64,000 nt of DNA from Phascolarctos cinereus (taxonomy: Eukaryota; Chordata; Mammalia; Diprotodontia; Phascolarctidae): NCBI RefSeq assembly GCF_002099425.1, contig NW_018343964.1, positions 3,811,001-3,875,000 on the forward strand, in the 5' to 3' direction. The position numbers and the translations under genes are program-made. Within the stretch, counting starts at the first letter, position 1, and each line of letters begins with the position of its first letter. A model generated the notes under the pieces. That model did no database searches. It saw only the letters and a program-made list of their open reading frames with translations, and had not been told where the DNA came from. Shown here piece by piece: positions 23,185-34,599 of this stretch.

Positions 23185-23700
23185 TCTCTGGTACAAACAC
23201 TGTTCTTACTATATGCAATAAAACCTAGATAAACTGATGTGCTTGGGAAATTTAACAGAATGTTTTGTTAATTGAGGATTAATTAGGAACTTCCTCTTCT
23301 TCCAAATCCTATATTTCAAAATCTTTTCAAAGCTCACCTGCATTCCTTTCTGCCTAAGCAAGTAGTGTTTGATGAGTATATTTGATACTAGGATGGAACA
23401 TAGAATATCCTCTGAAAGTTGATCCCTTTAATCCCTGATTTCATTTTGTCATCTTATGACTATTTTATCTTTCCTAAATTTAATGCCAGAATGAGAGCAG
23501 AAATCTATTTAGTTGAAGGTTCTGGTTAGCATGGTATAATAAGAAGAGCACTAGATCTGGATACAAAATACCTGGTGTTTGGACCAGGGCATGATGTGAA
23601 ACCAAGAAAGACAGGTCAAAAAGCTTGGTGCTGGAGGATTACGGAGGGGACACAGGTACTCCAACTTTCATACTTTTAACTTCGTGAGGAACCAGAAAGA

Positions 23701-23802
23701 AAAGTTCTTGCCACCGGAGTCCTTGGCATTGCGAAATAGTTCAACATCATAAACTGTTATGATTTTATTAATGGAAATGACATCAAAGAAGAGGAATTAA
23801 CA
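23701..23802 (+). pseudogene. Fragment of a Y-box (YBX) cold-shock-domain pseudogene
   Basis: Forward frame 1 from 23701 reads KVLATGVLGIAK, a stop, then FNIINCYDFINGNDIKEE. This aligns to the start of the Y-box cold-shock domain ([31 protein letters not shown] in two parts). The tryptophan codon of the RNA-binding WFN motif has become tag, and the aromatic and basic residues nearby have drifted. Only about 34 codons remain before the match fades into an L2 tail. There is no intron in the span, fitting an old processed copy of YBX1 or a close relative. Which parent gene cannot be decided. Confidence 0.7.
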
Positions 23803-23864
23803 TTTGCTTTGCTGTTGCACCCTAAGGACCATGGAACTTTTCCATTCAATTTATGCATTAAACC

Positions 23865-24005
23865 TTTCATATATGCTGCCTCCTCCATTACAATGCGAGC
23901 TTCTTGAGAACAGGGATTGTCTTGTTTTTCTATTTGTATCCCCAGTATTTAGCACAGTGCTTTGCACAAAGTAAGTACTTAACAAATGCTTTATTCATTC
24001 ATTCA
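23865..24005 (+). mobile_element. L2 LINE 3' end
   Basis: Forward tail: 'tgcgagcttcttgagaacag', 'ttagcacagtgctttgcaca', 'attcattcattca'. It sits between the two copies of the direct duplication. Confidence 0.85.
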
Positions 24006-24236
24006 CACTATTATTTGAGAGCATACAGATAACCATAGCATGTCAAGAGAATGGTTGGAGATTGCCCGGAATGATGTTATAGAGACCCAACATTTGTGGT
24101 GAGGATATCGGCGCAATGAATGGAAATGTAGAAAGAATAAAAAACCATCAAAGAGTGCAATTGGAAAATGACTTGTGTGAAGGTGACGTCAGTGAGTTTA
24201 AACAACAGAGTGAGAGAGCCTGTGAGGTTTCTCATC

Positions 24237-24856
24237 TTCCTATGAGAATCCAAACAATAGAATTATTAGAAGAATCATCTCATCATCTGCTTTTAATGTG
24301 ATACCATTCTGTTGTGAAGCAGCTGCAAATGTATTTAACAATATTAAAAAAGAGATCTATCTTTATTATAATCATTTCTTCAGATGCTATCACATATGTA
24401 TAGGGTTCAGTTAGCAGAGGTTAAAAACTTAAATTTATTATCTTCTCTCACATATGAGGAACCTGGCTATCCATTCCACAAATTATCAGAGGAAAGGAGA
24501 CATCCCACCTGACTCCTTGTTGTTCAGGGTTATCATAGCTGTGATGAAATTAAGATGTTTGGAAACACCTAGGAATATCTATTTTATTGAGGGAGCTAGG
24601 TGGCTCAGTGGGTAGAATACTGGGCCTGAAGTCAGGAATTCAAATTCAGCCTCAGACACTTAGTAACTGTTTGCCCCTGGGCAAGTCACTTAACCTTGTT
24701 TGCCTCAGTTTTCTCATTTGTAAAATGAGCTGGAGAAGTTAATGGCAAACCACTCTAGTATTTCTGCTAGGAAAATCCCAAATGGGGTCACGACGAGTTG
24801 GACATTACCAAAACGACTGAATAACAAAACAATAAAAAGGAATTTTATAAATACCT
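24237..24856 (+). repeat. Direct duplication, copy B, split by a SINE
   Basis: Second copy of the 22815-23184 sequence, 1.42 kb downstream. It is interrupted at about 24590-24838 by a long-tailed SINE that copy A lacks, after which the last bases (gaattttataaatacct) resume. The SINE therefore landed after the duplication. The 1 kb between the copies carries a Y-box gene fragment and an L2 tail. Confidence 0.85.
24590..24838 (+). mobile_element. Long-tailed SINE in duplication copy B
   Basis: 'gggagctaggtggctcagtg' to 'aatggggtcacgacgagttg' and 'gaataacaaaacaataaaaa'. It is absent from the matching place in copy A. Confidence 0.95.
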
Positions 24857-25164
24857 ATGGTGCAAAGCTTCTATGCTGAGGAGCTGAAGGCCTCACAGTG
24901 CATCTGTAACAGTGTGAGAAGGGCTGGATATTGGGGTACGGTCCTCCACTCCAATGCAGCAATGTACCCATCAAGACATGAACTAAGACAAAAGGCTGCA
25001 TGATCAGATTCCCTCTTCTGAAGCATATTTGAATTGTGTTCTGAGCTCTTCTTAGCTCTGTTTCAGGAAAAGACTTCCCTTGGGAAGGGAAGGATGGGTT
25101 AGATGAGAACGGGGAGACTTTAGATTTACGGCATATGTGACTCCTGGGTTGGAATACTGGTATC

Positions 25165-26765
25165 ACTTATTACCTATGTGATCTGGGGTAATTTGCCCAT
25201 CTCTTCTCTGGGCCTCAGTTTTCTCAAACATTAAAATAAGAGGATTGAACTACACAAGATGATCCCCTAAGTCTTTGCATCTCTAAAATCCTATAATTCT
25301 TTGATTTCTAGTTGACTAAGGATTTCCTGTACTTTAATGTTTCTCTCTCTCCCTTGAAGGCCTATCAAAGCAGCTGAGACAGATAATACTTTAGATGTAA
25401 ACCAGGCTCATGAAATCCTTCAGAAATATAAAGACAGTTTCTGTGCTGAAGTTTTAAAATGCTTATGAAACAAATATCCTTTAAAAATCATCAGTTGGGT
25501 ATAGAACCTAATACATATGAGATATTTTGTATGTATTTGTGTGTGTGGGTGTGTGTGTGTGTGTACAGGGATTTGGATAAGGAAAGGGAGAGAAAGAAAA
25601 CATTGAGAAAATAGTGGGAAGGCCAGAAAGAGGCAAAGCCATAACTTACTAAAAACTAGCAGCTTTTATTTAAAATATGGGTGTAGCTTCACTGAAATGT
25701 GATAAACCACAGCTGTCTTGTAATTTTCAATTTTTACAAAGGTATTTTATTGCCTCCCTCAGCATTTCTTTTCTTGTTGTTCTTCTAGGTTTCATTAGCA
25801 TTAAAGGAAGGCAAAAATGATTATGCACTGGACATACAAATACATATCTCTATATTCTGCCTGATGCTGTTGGAATCCCTAGGGTTCACTATGTGAGATT
25901 CCATAGCTCTGGCCTTTTCATGCTATGTTTATAACCCACCCAACAGCCAGTTGAGAAACGAAAAATTCACTTAAGCTGCCAGATGTTCTGACTGGGTAAC
26001 ACCAAACAGCCATTGTTTAGCTGACCTTTCCACTGAATTGGCTTCCTTGATGTTGCAAAGCCCTAGTCTGAGAATCCAAAAGTCTGCTCAGATGAATCTG
26101 AATTCTTCTGCCTGTGGGATTGCCAAATTTCACTGAAGAGCATGCAAGTAGACTGCTATTATATGAAGATTTCTGTTAATAGAAAGTTTTTTCATCTTAT
26201 GACTTCATTTTTCTTATCCAGGAATAGGATGAGTAATGAAGTCATACCCTGCATGACACACAAGCATATTTTAGGGTTATCTGGAAAAGCCTAAAGTCCT
26301 AACACTAAGACAGCTGGCTATTTTTTAATCTCCCAAATGCTTTGAACTAACATTTGGCCACTTAATATTGTGCCAAAATGAATCTTGATAAGTCCCTAAG
26401 TACTTTACTCAACATTTTGTCCTTTTGTATTTCACCTGATTCGCAACCTGCTTTGTTAGCTCTATCACAATGATATACTTTGATTTCTGTTAGCCTGTCC
26501 TGCTTACCCTCCAGGACTTAGAACCTGAAGAATAGAAAGTTGGGAGGAAAATTGCCCCTATCTATCAATAACTTCCTAAAGTATTTGTTACCCTAGCACA
26601 TAGTCTTCATGTAAATCCTCCAGATGCCCCCAAGGCCTCATAGAAAAGGAATAGAAAACAAGACTCTAAATGCCTCCAGGGCCTCATTGAAAGGGAATGG
26701 AAAACAAGAAGCAGACAGTAGACAACATGAATTTTAAGGCTGAATTAATTTGCTTTTTACTTTAG
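25165..26765. other. Intergenic stretch with no recognised gene
   Basis: Aside from a worn MIR end (25170-25315) and a (TG)n run (25530-25565), I recognise neither gene nor repeat here. It is a candidate for unique or conserved non-coding DNA. Two near copies of a 30 bp phrase occur at 26625-26700 ('cccccaaggcctcatagaaa' and 'cctccagggcctcattgaaa'). Confidence 0.5.
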
Positions 26766-26769
26766 GAGC

Positions 26770-26975
26770 ATGACACAGGGTTAGTAGGAAGAGTACTGCA
26801 TTTGGAATCAAAGGACCTGGGTTCAAATGTTGGCTTGGCAACTAGCTACTTGTGTTGCCTTAGGTAAGTTACTTAATCTTTTGGGTCTTCAGTTTTTTCA
26901 TTTGTGAAGAGAGGGGGTCGGACTAGATGGACTTTTAAGGTCACCTCCAGCTCTTAATCTCTAATCCTATGAAAC
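26770..26975 (+). mobile_element. MIR-type SINE
   Basis: 'ttggaatcaaaggacctggg' through 'ggtaagttacttaatctttt' to 'cacctccagctcttaatctc'. Confidence 0.85.
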
Positions 26976-27029
26976 CAGGAAGAGCTGTCCTTTGAGACGG
27001 AAGAGGGAGGAATCTGGGACAAGCAAAGA

Positions 27030-27345
27030 ACAATTATGTAATATGGTATATAACATGCTGGACTTGGAAACAAGATATGGATTAATATGTCATAATAGCT
27101 AGGTTACTATGAGCAAGTTATTTAACTTCTCTGGGCCTCAGTTTCCTCATCCACAGCATGATGATTGTAAGCAACATTAGTTGTAAGCTCCTTGAGGGCA
27201 GGGACTGTCTTTGGCCTCCTTTTGTGTTCTGTTGCTTAGCACAGTGCCTGGCATATAGAATATGCTTAATAAATGTTTTTTGATTGATTATAGAGGGAGC
27301 TGGTAACTTCCATGGCCTCTTCTAGCTCTCAGTCTATTATCCTTC
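27030..27345 (+). mobile_element. MIR-type SINE split by an L2 3' end
   Basis: SINE text ('gggcctcagtttcctcatcc') breaks at about 27175. A 120 bp forward L2 tail follows ('gtaagctccttgagggcagg', 'cagtgcctggcatatagaat', 'ttgattgatta'). The SINE end resumes ('cttccatggcctcttctagc'). Confidence 0.8.
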
Positions 27346-27654
27346 TGTGTCGGAAGAAAAGTAGAGAAGTTTTTCCTACAAATTGATTCCCATAAGCATA
27401 GTAATAATTCTTGTATACTTTATTATTTTATTCTGAATTAAATCAGTATTTTCATAAATAACATAGAATAGAAAAAAGATTGTACATGAAACTGTGAATT
27501 TATTATATACACCTTGGTTTTTCCTTTTAGGTCTGTAATAAGCTCAACATGTAACTTTCAAAGCTGTCCTGCTTGTCGATGTTTTTTTCTGACTTCCTTC
27601 TATTCTATTTTTTAAAATGCCTCAATTACTTGCCTTTCTTTTTTTTGGGTAACT

Positions 27655-27790
27655 CTATTATGACCCTGTCTCCCACCAACTACACTGCCCCCCAAAAAGA
27701 AAATCCTTATAACAAATATTCATAGACAAGCAAAAAATCCTGTATTAACGATTATCTTTTTAAAATAAATTTTATGTACTTAATAAATAT
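27655..27790 (-). mobile_element. LINE-1 3'UTR fragment
   Basis: The plus strand has 'ccttataacaaatattcata' and 'gacaagcaaaaaatcctgta', the reverse of the LINE-1 3' text seen forward at 56540-56570. Confidence 0.55.
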
Positions 27791-27925
27791 GAACAAACAT
27801 GACCTTTTCAATATTCAAGAATGCACGCACACACACACATACAGATTCTGTACAAAACTTGAAACTGCCATTACTATATACATTGGTCTTCCTTCTGTTC
27901 TCTTCTTTTAATATTTTTATAATAT

Positions 27926-27971
27926 TCTTCCTTCCTTCCCTTCCTTTCTTTTTCTTTCTTTCTTTCTTTTT

Positions 27972-28006
<35 letters not shown>

Positions 28007-28141
28007 CTTTCTTTCTTTTCTTTCTTTCTTTTCTTTCTTCCTCTTTCTTTTCTTCTTTCTTTCTTTCTTCTTTCTTCTTTCTTTCTTTCTTTCTTTCTTT
28101 CTTTTTTCTTTCTTTCTTTTTTTCTTTTTTCTTTTTTCTTT

Positions 28142-28185
<44 letters not shown>

Positions 28186-28187
28186 TC
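27926..28187. repeat. Long (CTTT)n tract
   Basis: About 260 bp of pure pyrimidine on the plus strand, mostly CTTT. Long mirror-symmetric polypyrimidine like this can form triplex DNA and is prone to length change. It lies between a LINE-1 3' fragment and a SINE. Confidence 0.98.
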
Positions 28188-28204
28188 ATCACTATAACTT
28201 CTAC

Positions 28205-28462
28205 TGGGGCAGCTAGGTGGTGCAGTGGATAGAGTGCCACGTTGGAAGTCAGGAATATTCATCTTCCAGAGTTCAAATCTGGCCTCAGGCACTTATTAGC
28301 TGTGTGACTCTGGGCAGATCTCTTAACCGAGTTTGCCTTAGTTTCCTCATCTATATAATAAGCTGGAGAAGGAAATCGCAAACCACTCTAGTGTCTTTGC
28401 CAAGAAACCCCAAATGGGATCACAAAGAGTTGGACCTTACTGAAATGACTTAACAACAACAA
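28205..28462 (+). mobile_element. Long-tailed SINE next to the CTTT tract
   Basis: 'ggggcagctaggtggtgcag' to 'caaatgggatcacaaagagt' and 'gacttaacaacaacaaaa'. Confidence 0.95.
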
Positions 28463-28639
28463 AATAACTTCGACTATGGCCACCAATTCTCCCCTCATTA
28501 AAGAAAAAGAAAAACCTTCCCTTGTGACAAAAAAAAATACAGTCACAAAACCCCCCCACACATTGTGCATGAAAATGTATGTTTTATTCTGCACCTCTAG
28601 TTATCATCTCTCTGAAAAAAGGTGGGAAGCATGATTCAT

Positions 28640-29395
28640 TGTCAGTCTTCTTGAGGACTAAGGGATAAGGCCAGAGAAAAGGCCTATTAGAGGTGGCAAT
28701 TAAAAGATCATTGGTAAATTTGGAGAGACTAGTTTCAGAAGAATGATGAAGTCAGATGCCATATTTCAGAGGATTAACAAGAGAGGAGAGGAGACAGCTA
28801 CTGTATACTCATGTGATTTCTCAAGGAATTTAGCCATGAAGGAGAAGAGAAATCTAGGATAGTAGCTAGTGAACATGATCAGATCAAGTAAGATTTTTTT
28901 TTTGAAGGATGAGGGAAACATTTATTTGTTTGTAAGCAGCAAAGAAAGAGCCTTTTAGAAAGGGAGAGGTTGAAGATAAGAGAGTATGGATGATGATGGG
29001 GAAGTGGTAATTTGCTGGAGAAATAGGGAAGGGAAAAAAGTCAAGATTATATGTAGTTGTTTGTGTTGGTAAGGAGAAGGACCCCATCTTCATCTGAGAC
29101 TAGAGTGAGGGAGCAAATAGTGAAAGGAGACATCTGAGTGAAATGAGATGAGGAAGAGGGAGATCTTGGCAAATGGTGTCATTTTTTTTAAGTGAAGTTA
29201 TTAGACAAGGTTTTTGGCTGAGATGAGGGAGGGAGTGTTGTGGGAGGCTTGAAGAACAATGAGAATATTTGGAACAGCTGCTATGGAAAGTGGGCTAGTG
29301 AATAAATTTGGGAGGATGCAGTGTTTGCCTTATAGTGGTGAAGGCCCAATGGAGATTAGAGAAATTAAATTTGTAGTGTACATGGTAAATAAATA
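28640..29395 (-). mobile_element. L2 LINE, region before the polymerase
   Basis: Reversed L2 middle part: 'catctgagactagagtgagg', 'gtggtaatttgctggagaaa', 'gaagtcagatgccatatttc' and the closing 'tagtggtgaaggcccaatgg'. All are recurring phrases of long marsupial L2 copies. Confidence 0.65.
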
Positions 29396-30355
29396 TTCGT
29401 GATTTGGATTTCCTCTCTTTTCTGTCAATAGATTAGCTAACAGTTAATCTATTTTATTAGTTTTTTTTAACTTGTAGCTTTACTTACCATTTTTTGTTTT
29501 CAATTTTAATTATCTATAATATTCAGGATTTCTAACTTGTGTTTGGTTGAGGTTTCTTGATTTTTTGATTTTTATTTTAGCTGCATGTGCTACTCATTGA
29601 TTTGTTCTTTCTTTTGTTGATTAAAATGTTTAACAAGATAAAATTTCCATTAAAGATTGCCTTGGACATGCCTCAGAAGTTTTGACTATCTCACTATTGT
29701 AGTTTTCTTAATGGAATTGTTTCTGTGGTTTATTCTTCGGTCTGCCAATTCTTTACAATTAAGTTACTTACGTCATTTAAGTTTGAACATTTTCTTCAAT
29801 GGTCTTTCATTGATTTTATTTTTTATTGCGCTATGGTCAGTAAAGGATATGTTTAATGTTTCTTATTTTCTGCATTTATTTATGAGGGTTTATGTCCTGT
29901 CATATGGTCTGTTTTTTAAAGATGACATACATAACTTAGCTATATGTATATAGAATTCCTTCCTATTCCCATTAATAATCACCAGAAAACCATCATATTT
30001 AATTTTTCTAAAATTTTATTCAGGTCCTTAAATTCTTTTTTATTTATCTTGGATTTTTTCTTAGATTTTCTAGATCTGAAAGGGGCACATAGAGGTTACA
30101 ACTATTATAACTTACTATCTCTCCTTGTGATTTAACTAATTTTCCCTTTAAATATATATCTATATCTATAGATACATACATACATATACAAACTTTATGT
30201 ATAGATATAAATATTTATGTGTGTGTATATATACATTCTATTATCAGTGCATAGATATTAAAGGTTGACATCATTTAATTATATATGGTATCTTTAAGCA
30301 TAATATAATTGCCTTGCTTATCTTTTTAATAATGTCTATTTTTACTGTTGCATTG

Positions 30356-30600
30356 TCAAGTGTAGTGGATAGAGCCCTAGACGTGGAGTCATCTGACTTC
30401 AAATCTAACCTCAGGCACTTGCTGGATGTATGACCCTAGGCAAGTAACTTAACCCCTTCTACCTCATGTTCCTTACCTGTAAAATATGGATAATAATAGC
30501 TAGCACCTACATTCCAGGGTTCTTATAAAGATAAATTAGTATTTATAAAGTACCTTACAAACCTTAAATACCACATAAATGCCAGCTATCATTATTTATT
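30356..30600 (+). mobile_element. MIR-type SINE inside LINE-1
   Basis: 'agtgtagtggatagagccct' to 'accttacaaaccttaaatac' and 'catttattattacc'. Confidence 0.9.
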
Positions 30601-31160
30601 ATTACCTTTACTTTTAAAACATTTACCTGAAACATAATAAATTCTTTCCAAGCTCCCCATTTTAACTCCTGATGAATTGTTATGCTTGAAGTGTGTTTCT
30701 TATAAACAAAATATTATTAGGTTTGGCTACCTAATCCCTTCCCCATCTTATGGGTGAATTCTCCCCATTCATGTTCAGTGTTATAATTGTGAATTGTGAC
30801 TTTCCATCCATCATAACCTTTAATACTTTTTTCTTTTTTCTTCCCACTTTACAAAGAAGAATTGGGCAGCAGTGAGAGAAAGTAAAGGGATCTTATAAAC
30901 AATAGTAAACTATAATTGAAATAGTTTGCTTCCAATTCAGGTGTGTTTCTTGTAAACACCATATTATTGGGTTCTACCTTCTAATCCATTCTGCTACTGT
31001 CATCATTTTTATGGATGAATTCATCCTATTCAGGTTTACCGTTATTATTATTAATTATATTTCTCTCCATTATAGCCTCTTATTTTTTGTATTTCTCCCT
31101 CACTCTTCTCTTTATAAAGAAGAAAGAAATGGATAAAGAGAAGAAATCTGAAGATACTTG

Positions 31161-32019
31161 TGTTGTACCAAGAAATCAGCAAGTGAGACCCAGACATAAT
31201 TTAAGATGTGGACTTTATTAGCGCATGGCTGCAAGGGGTATGCACATCCAAATCAAGCAGCCCCCATCAGGGGTTGAGCTAGGGTTTATATAGAAAAGAG
31301 CATGGGAAAGAAATGCAAGGAACACTGATGAGGTAATCCAAAGATGCAGGTGTCTTTGGGGGCTATGGATGGGAAAGTACAGGGAGTATACCGGACAGGG
31401 AGGGGGATGGATCTTTGAAGTCTGGCAAGAGGAAGAGTTCTTGGGCTGCTCAAGGACACCCCTCTCCCTCTGTCTTGACATGAGAATGCTCTGCAACAAG
31501 GGAAAGCTTTCTCACAAAAAAGGAACTTACTGAGGAATTGGGAGGCTTCCAGAGACATGATCTGAGGGCTGGGGCCTGAGCAGCCCAGCTCTGTGTAGCT
31601 GTACCAGGGAGAGAGATAAGGGTTATGCTGAGGCCCATGCACAAATAACTGCTAGGCACAGTGTCCTTGGGCTGGGGAATGGTTGTTAGAGACAGCATTT
31701 CTGAGACTAGGGAGAAATTGGTGCACAAGTACAAGCACAAGCAGCCGAACACCCCATTATTATGGGTCAGAGGTCACACAAACCAGACCAGGCGTCCTGG
31801 TCTCTGGTATAAACATAATTATCTAAAGCAATTATATTGCAAGCTTTCTTATCCATTTGTGTTGGAGGTATGGACTATGCTGAGCTATGCAAGAGTACAT
31901 TTCACTATAGTTTAGATTTAGGAGGAAAGAGGTCTGGGGGAAGATTAAGCACCAACTTTTGCTTTCCATGGCTTAAAGGGCCCTCCTACCTAAATGGCAA
32001 AATAATGTTCTGCATTACA
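31161..32019 (-). mobile_element. Solo LTR of an endogenous retrovirus (class I/gamma-like)
   Basis: An 859 bp block that, read on the minus strand, begins TG (tgtaatgcag) and ends CA (cttggtacaaca). It has a TATA-like box (tatataaa near 31290) and a polyadenylation signal (aataaa near 31215) in the right order for an LTR. It is flanked on both sides by the same four bases, cttg, and four-base duplications are typical of gammaretrovirus-like insertions. No internal retroviral sequence adjoins it, so it is a solo LTR. The intact flanking repeat suggests it is younger than the LINE-1 it sits in. Confidence 0.8.
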
Positions 32020-33689
32020 CTTGTAATCTATAATTGAGTAATTTATTCCTTCTCTGTACTAATCCCAGACCCTGATCAATGTTTCTTATACTTTTTAAAT
32101 ATTTAATCATCCATTATGATCAACTCTTTGAAATTAAAATACATTTTCCTCATGCCTATTCCCTCCCTGAATCCAGAGGTGATCAGTGGATTCTTTCTAT
32201 TTTTACTTTTCTTACTCGTTCTAACAGTTCTGGGGTGTTTTCTTTTGATTTCTTGAAATATGTTGTCCAGGCTTTTTTTTTGGCCATGATTTTCAGGAAG
32301 TTTGACGATTTTTATTATAAATTATCTCACCTTGACCTATGTTATCCAGCTTAATTATTTTTGGTGGTTTCTTACCTTTTCTTTTATTTTTTCAAACTTT
32401 TGATTTTCTTATAATATTTCTTGTTTTCTCATAAAGTCAATGAGTTCCACTCGCTCCATTTTAATTTTCAGGAAGACTGCTTCTTGGGTAAAGTTTTCTG
32501 CCTTCTGCTCTATGATATTTGTTCACCTTTACAACTTTTCTTCCAGAGCTCTTATTATACTTATAATTTTATTATTTTTATCCCTTCATTTTTTCCAACC
32601 ACTTTTGGAGTCCTTGTGGCCAAGCCATTTTTTCCCCTTGAGACTCTGTATTTACTGTGGAATTACTCTATTCTTCTGTGTTTACAACTTGGCCATCTGT
32701 TGACCTTTAGCTCTTTGTTCATTGTTTTCTTCTATTTACACATATCTCTGAACTCAATTCTTTGTTTGGATACTTAACTTCTCTAGGAATCAGTTTCCTC
32801 ATCTATAACATGAAAAGATTAAATTCGATGATCTCTAAGGTCCTTTGTGACTGAATCTATGATTATGATTTTTTTTTGCCAGAACCAAACTTTATTCTTC
32901 ACTCCTATACTTTTGGATGGTGTCATAAGGCTCTGTTTAGTCCTAACCTTTATTTCTTGCACTCCTGTTGCTCACTTCCAATTTTTCTTGTGTGACTGCA
33001 TCCAGAGGATTGGAAAGCTAAAGTGTCAGAATTCTAAGATCTTCTAGTTTCCCTGGGGTGTCCTCCTAAGGACTCCACAGTCTCCTGACCAACCTTATCC
33101 CACCTCCCCTGTGGTACCCACTAAAGGGATAAGTGGTCTTTTGGGCCCCTGTAACATTCCAATTTAGTACATTATAGTTTATGACCACCTGTCCCTGAAG
33201 ATTTCTGAACCCACCAGTCAAGACACTGCAGTTTTCTGGTCCACGTGATCAGAATGTTGCAATGGGCTTCAGGGTTTCAGGGCAATTAAGTTCATGCTAA
33301 TTTCCTTGGTATGACCCATCTTCCATACCTGCTTATTCAGGCTTTTTCTGCAGTCCTGAGCTGCAATAAAGGAGCCTACTGTTATTTCTCTTTGAATTTC
33401 TTCATTATTTGATCTGGTGCCTTTTAAAAATATTTGCTTGATTATATGTGAGAGATCTGGGATGCTCTATAACCATTGCCATCTCAACTGGAAGTCTATT
33501 TGTGCATTATTCAAAACATGAAGCACTAAATTAATGGGAGAGATTGCAGTACCAAGAGTAGAAGTAATATTTTACCACTGCTAGACTGCAGACATTAGTC
33601 ATTAAAAATGTGTCCCTTAGAGTTGTGGAAGTGAAGTTATAAAGTGGAATTACAGGGAATTACACTGGGGTACCCATATTGAGCTAAAA

Positions 33690-33870
33690 TGATAGGATCA
33701 TAGATTTAAAGCTGGGAGGGTCCTTAGACATAATTTATTCTAACCTTCTTATTTTACAAATGAGAAAATTGAAACCCAGGGAAGTTAAGAGACTTCCTCA
33801 AGGTCACAAGGTGAACCACAAGGTCAGAGGTGAAATCTCAACCCAGGTCTTCTTGCTCCAGAGACTGTGA
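33690..33870 (-). mobile_element. MIR-like repeat
   Basis: 'gatttaaagctgggagggtc', 'acaaatgagaaaattgaaac' and 'acttcctcaaggtcacaagg'. Sister copies lie at about 34955-35130, 52880-53000 and 58915-59020. Confidence 0.65.
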
Positions 33871-34139
33871 TCATCATATTGATTGTAGGTGTTTTCCTAC
33901 ATCTACATACTTCTTGTGCTCTCATTAGAGGTGGACAGATGTGTAGTAGTGCAATGAAAAAGTATGAATTTTAAATGAAACTGGAGGTGTCTGGCAATGC
34001 CATTTATAACTCACCAGTGAGTTGCTGATACTTCTGGATGTTGAATTTTTTTGGTCACAGGTGAATAACAAAGCAATAGGTAAAATCTACTTCATATGAG
34101 TATATGAACTACAAAGAAGGTAAATGAGGACTGAAATAC

Positions 34140-34395
34140 TATTAGTTGGGGTTCAGTCATGTTTGACTCTTCAAGAGCCCCATCTGGGGTTTTCTTGGCA
34201 AAGATACTGAAGTGGTTTACCATTTTCTCTTCCAGTTCATTTTAGAGATGAGGAAACTGAGGCAAACAGGGTTAAGTGATTGCCCAGGGTCACACAGCCC
34301 AGTGTCTCAAGATTTAAACTCAGAAAGATAAATCTTCCTGTCTCCAGGCCCAGCGCTCTATCCACTTGGACACCTAGCTGCACCTAGCTGCCCAA
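34140..34395 (-). mobile_element. Long-tailed SINE
   Basis: Reverse copy from 'ggggttcagtcatgtttgac' to 'acacctagctgcacctagct'; the last ten bases of the head are doubled. Confidence 0.9.
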
Positions 34396-34599
34396 AAATA
34401 CTATTAGAGAGTCATTTCCAGGAAGAACTGAAGGTCAGCAGTCTTGGTTAAGGAACATGAGGAAGAGCTCTTTCAGGAAGAGCAATCTTTTCTGGGTGAG
34501 TTGCAGAAAAGCATCTTCTCAGGCTACCCTGAAAATTCCTTTACCTTCCACTGGCTTGCTTTTTCAAATTTATGATAAAGACCATGAAAAGAAGAAAAG

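Larger units (their letters stand above)
29400..32760 (-). mobile_element. LINE-1, ORF1 to endonuclease part, with nested insertions
   Basis: AT-rich sequence that on the minus strand carries LINE-1 ORF2 endonuclease motifs: SFTDHSAIK near 29830, the degraded LIDIWR block near 29990 and LQETH-type text near 30700 and again near 30950. The right part (32024-32760) fits the ORF1 side. It is interrupted by a MIR (30356-30600) and a solo LTR (31161-32019). Many stops are present, and the polymerase part and 3' end are absent. Confidence 0.7.

Noticed and set aside
27780-28292. Lys/Glu-rich 170-codon frame
   Set aside because: It is the CTTT microsatellite read in translation, not a gene.
33050-33460. 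Possible second LTR (gcaataaaggagcc near 33365)
   Set aside because: Suggestive polyadenylation text only; boundaries could not be set and it may belong to the LINE-1 5' region.
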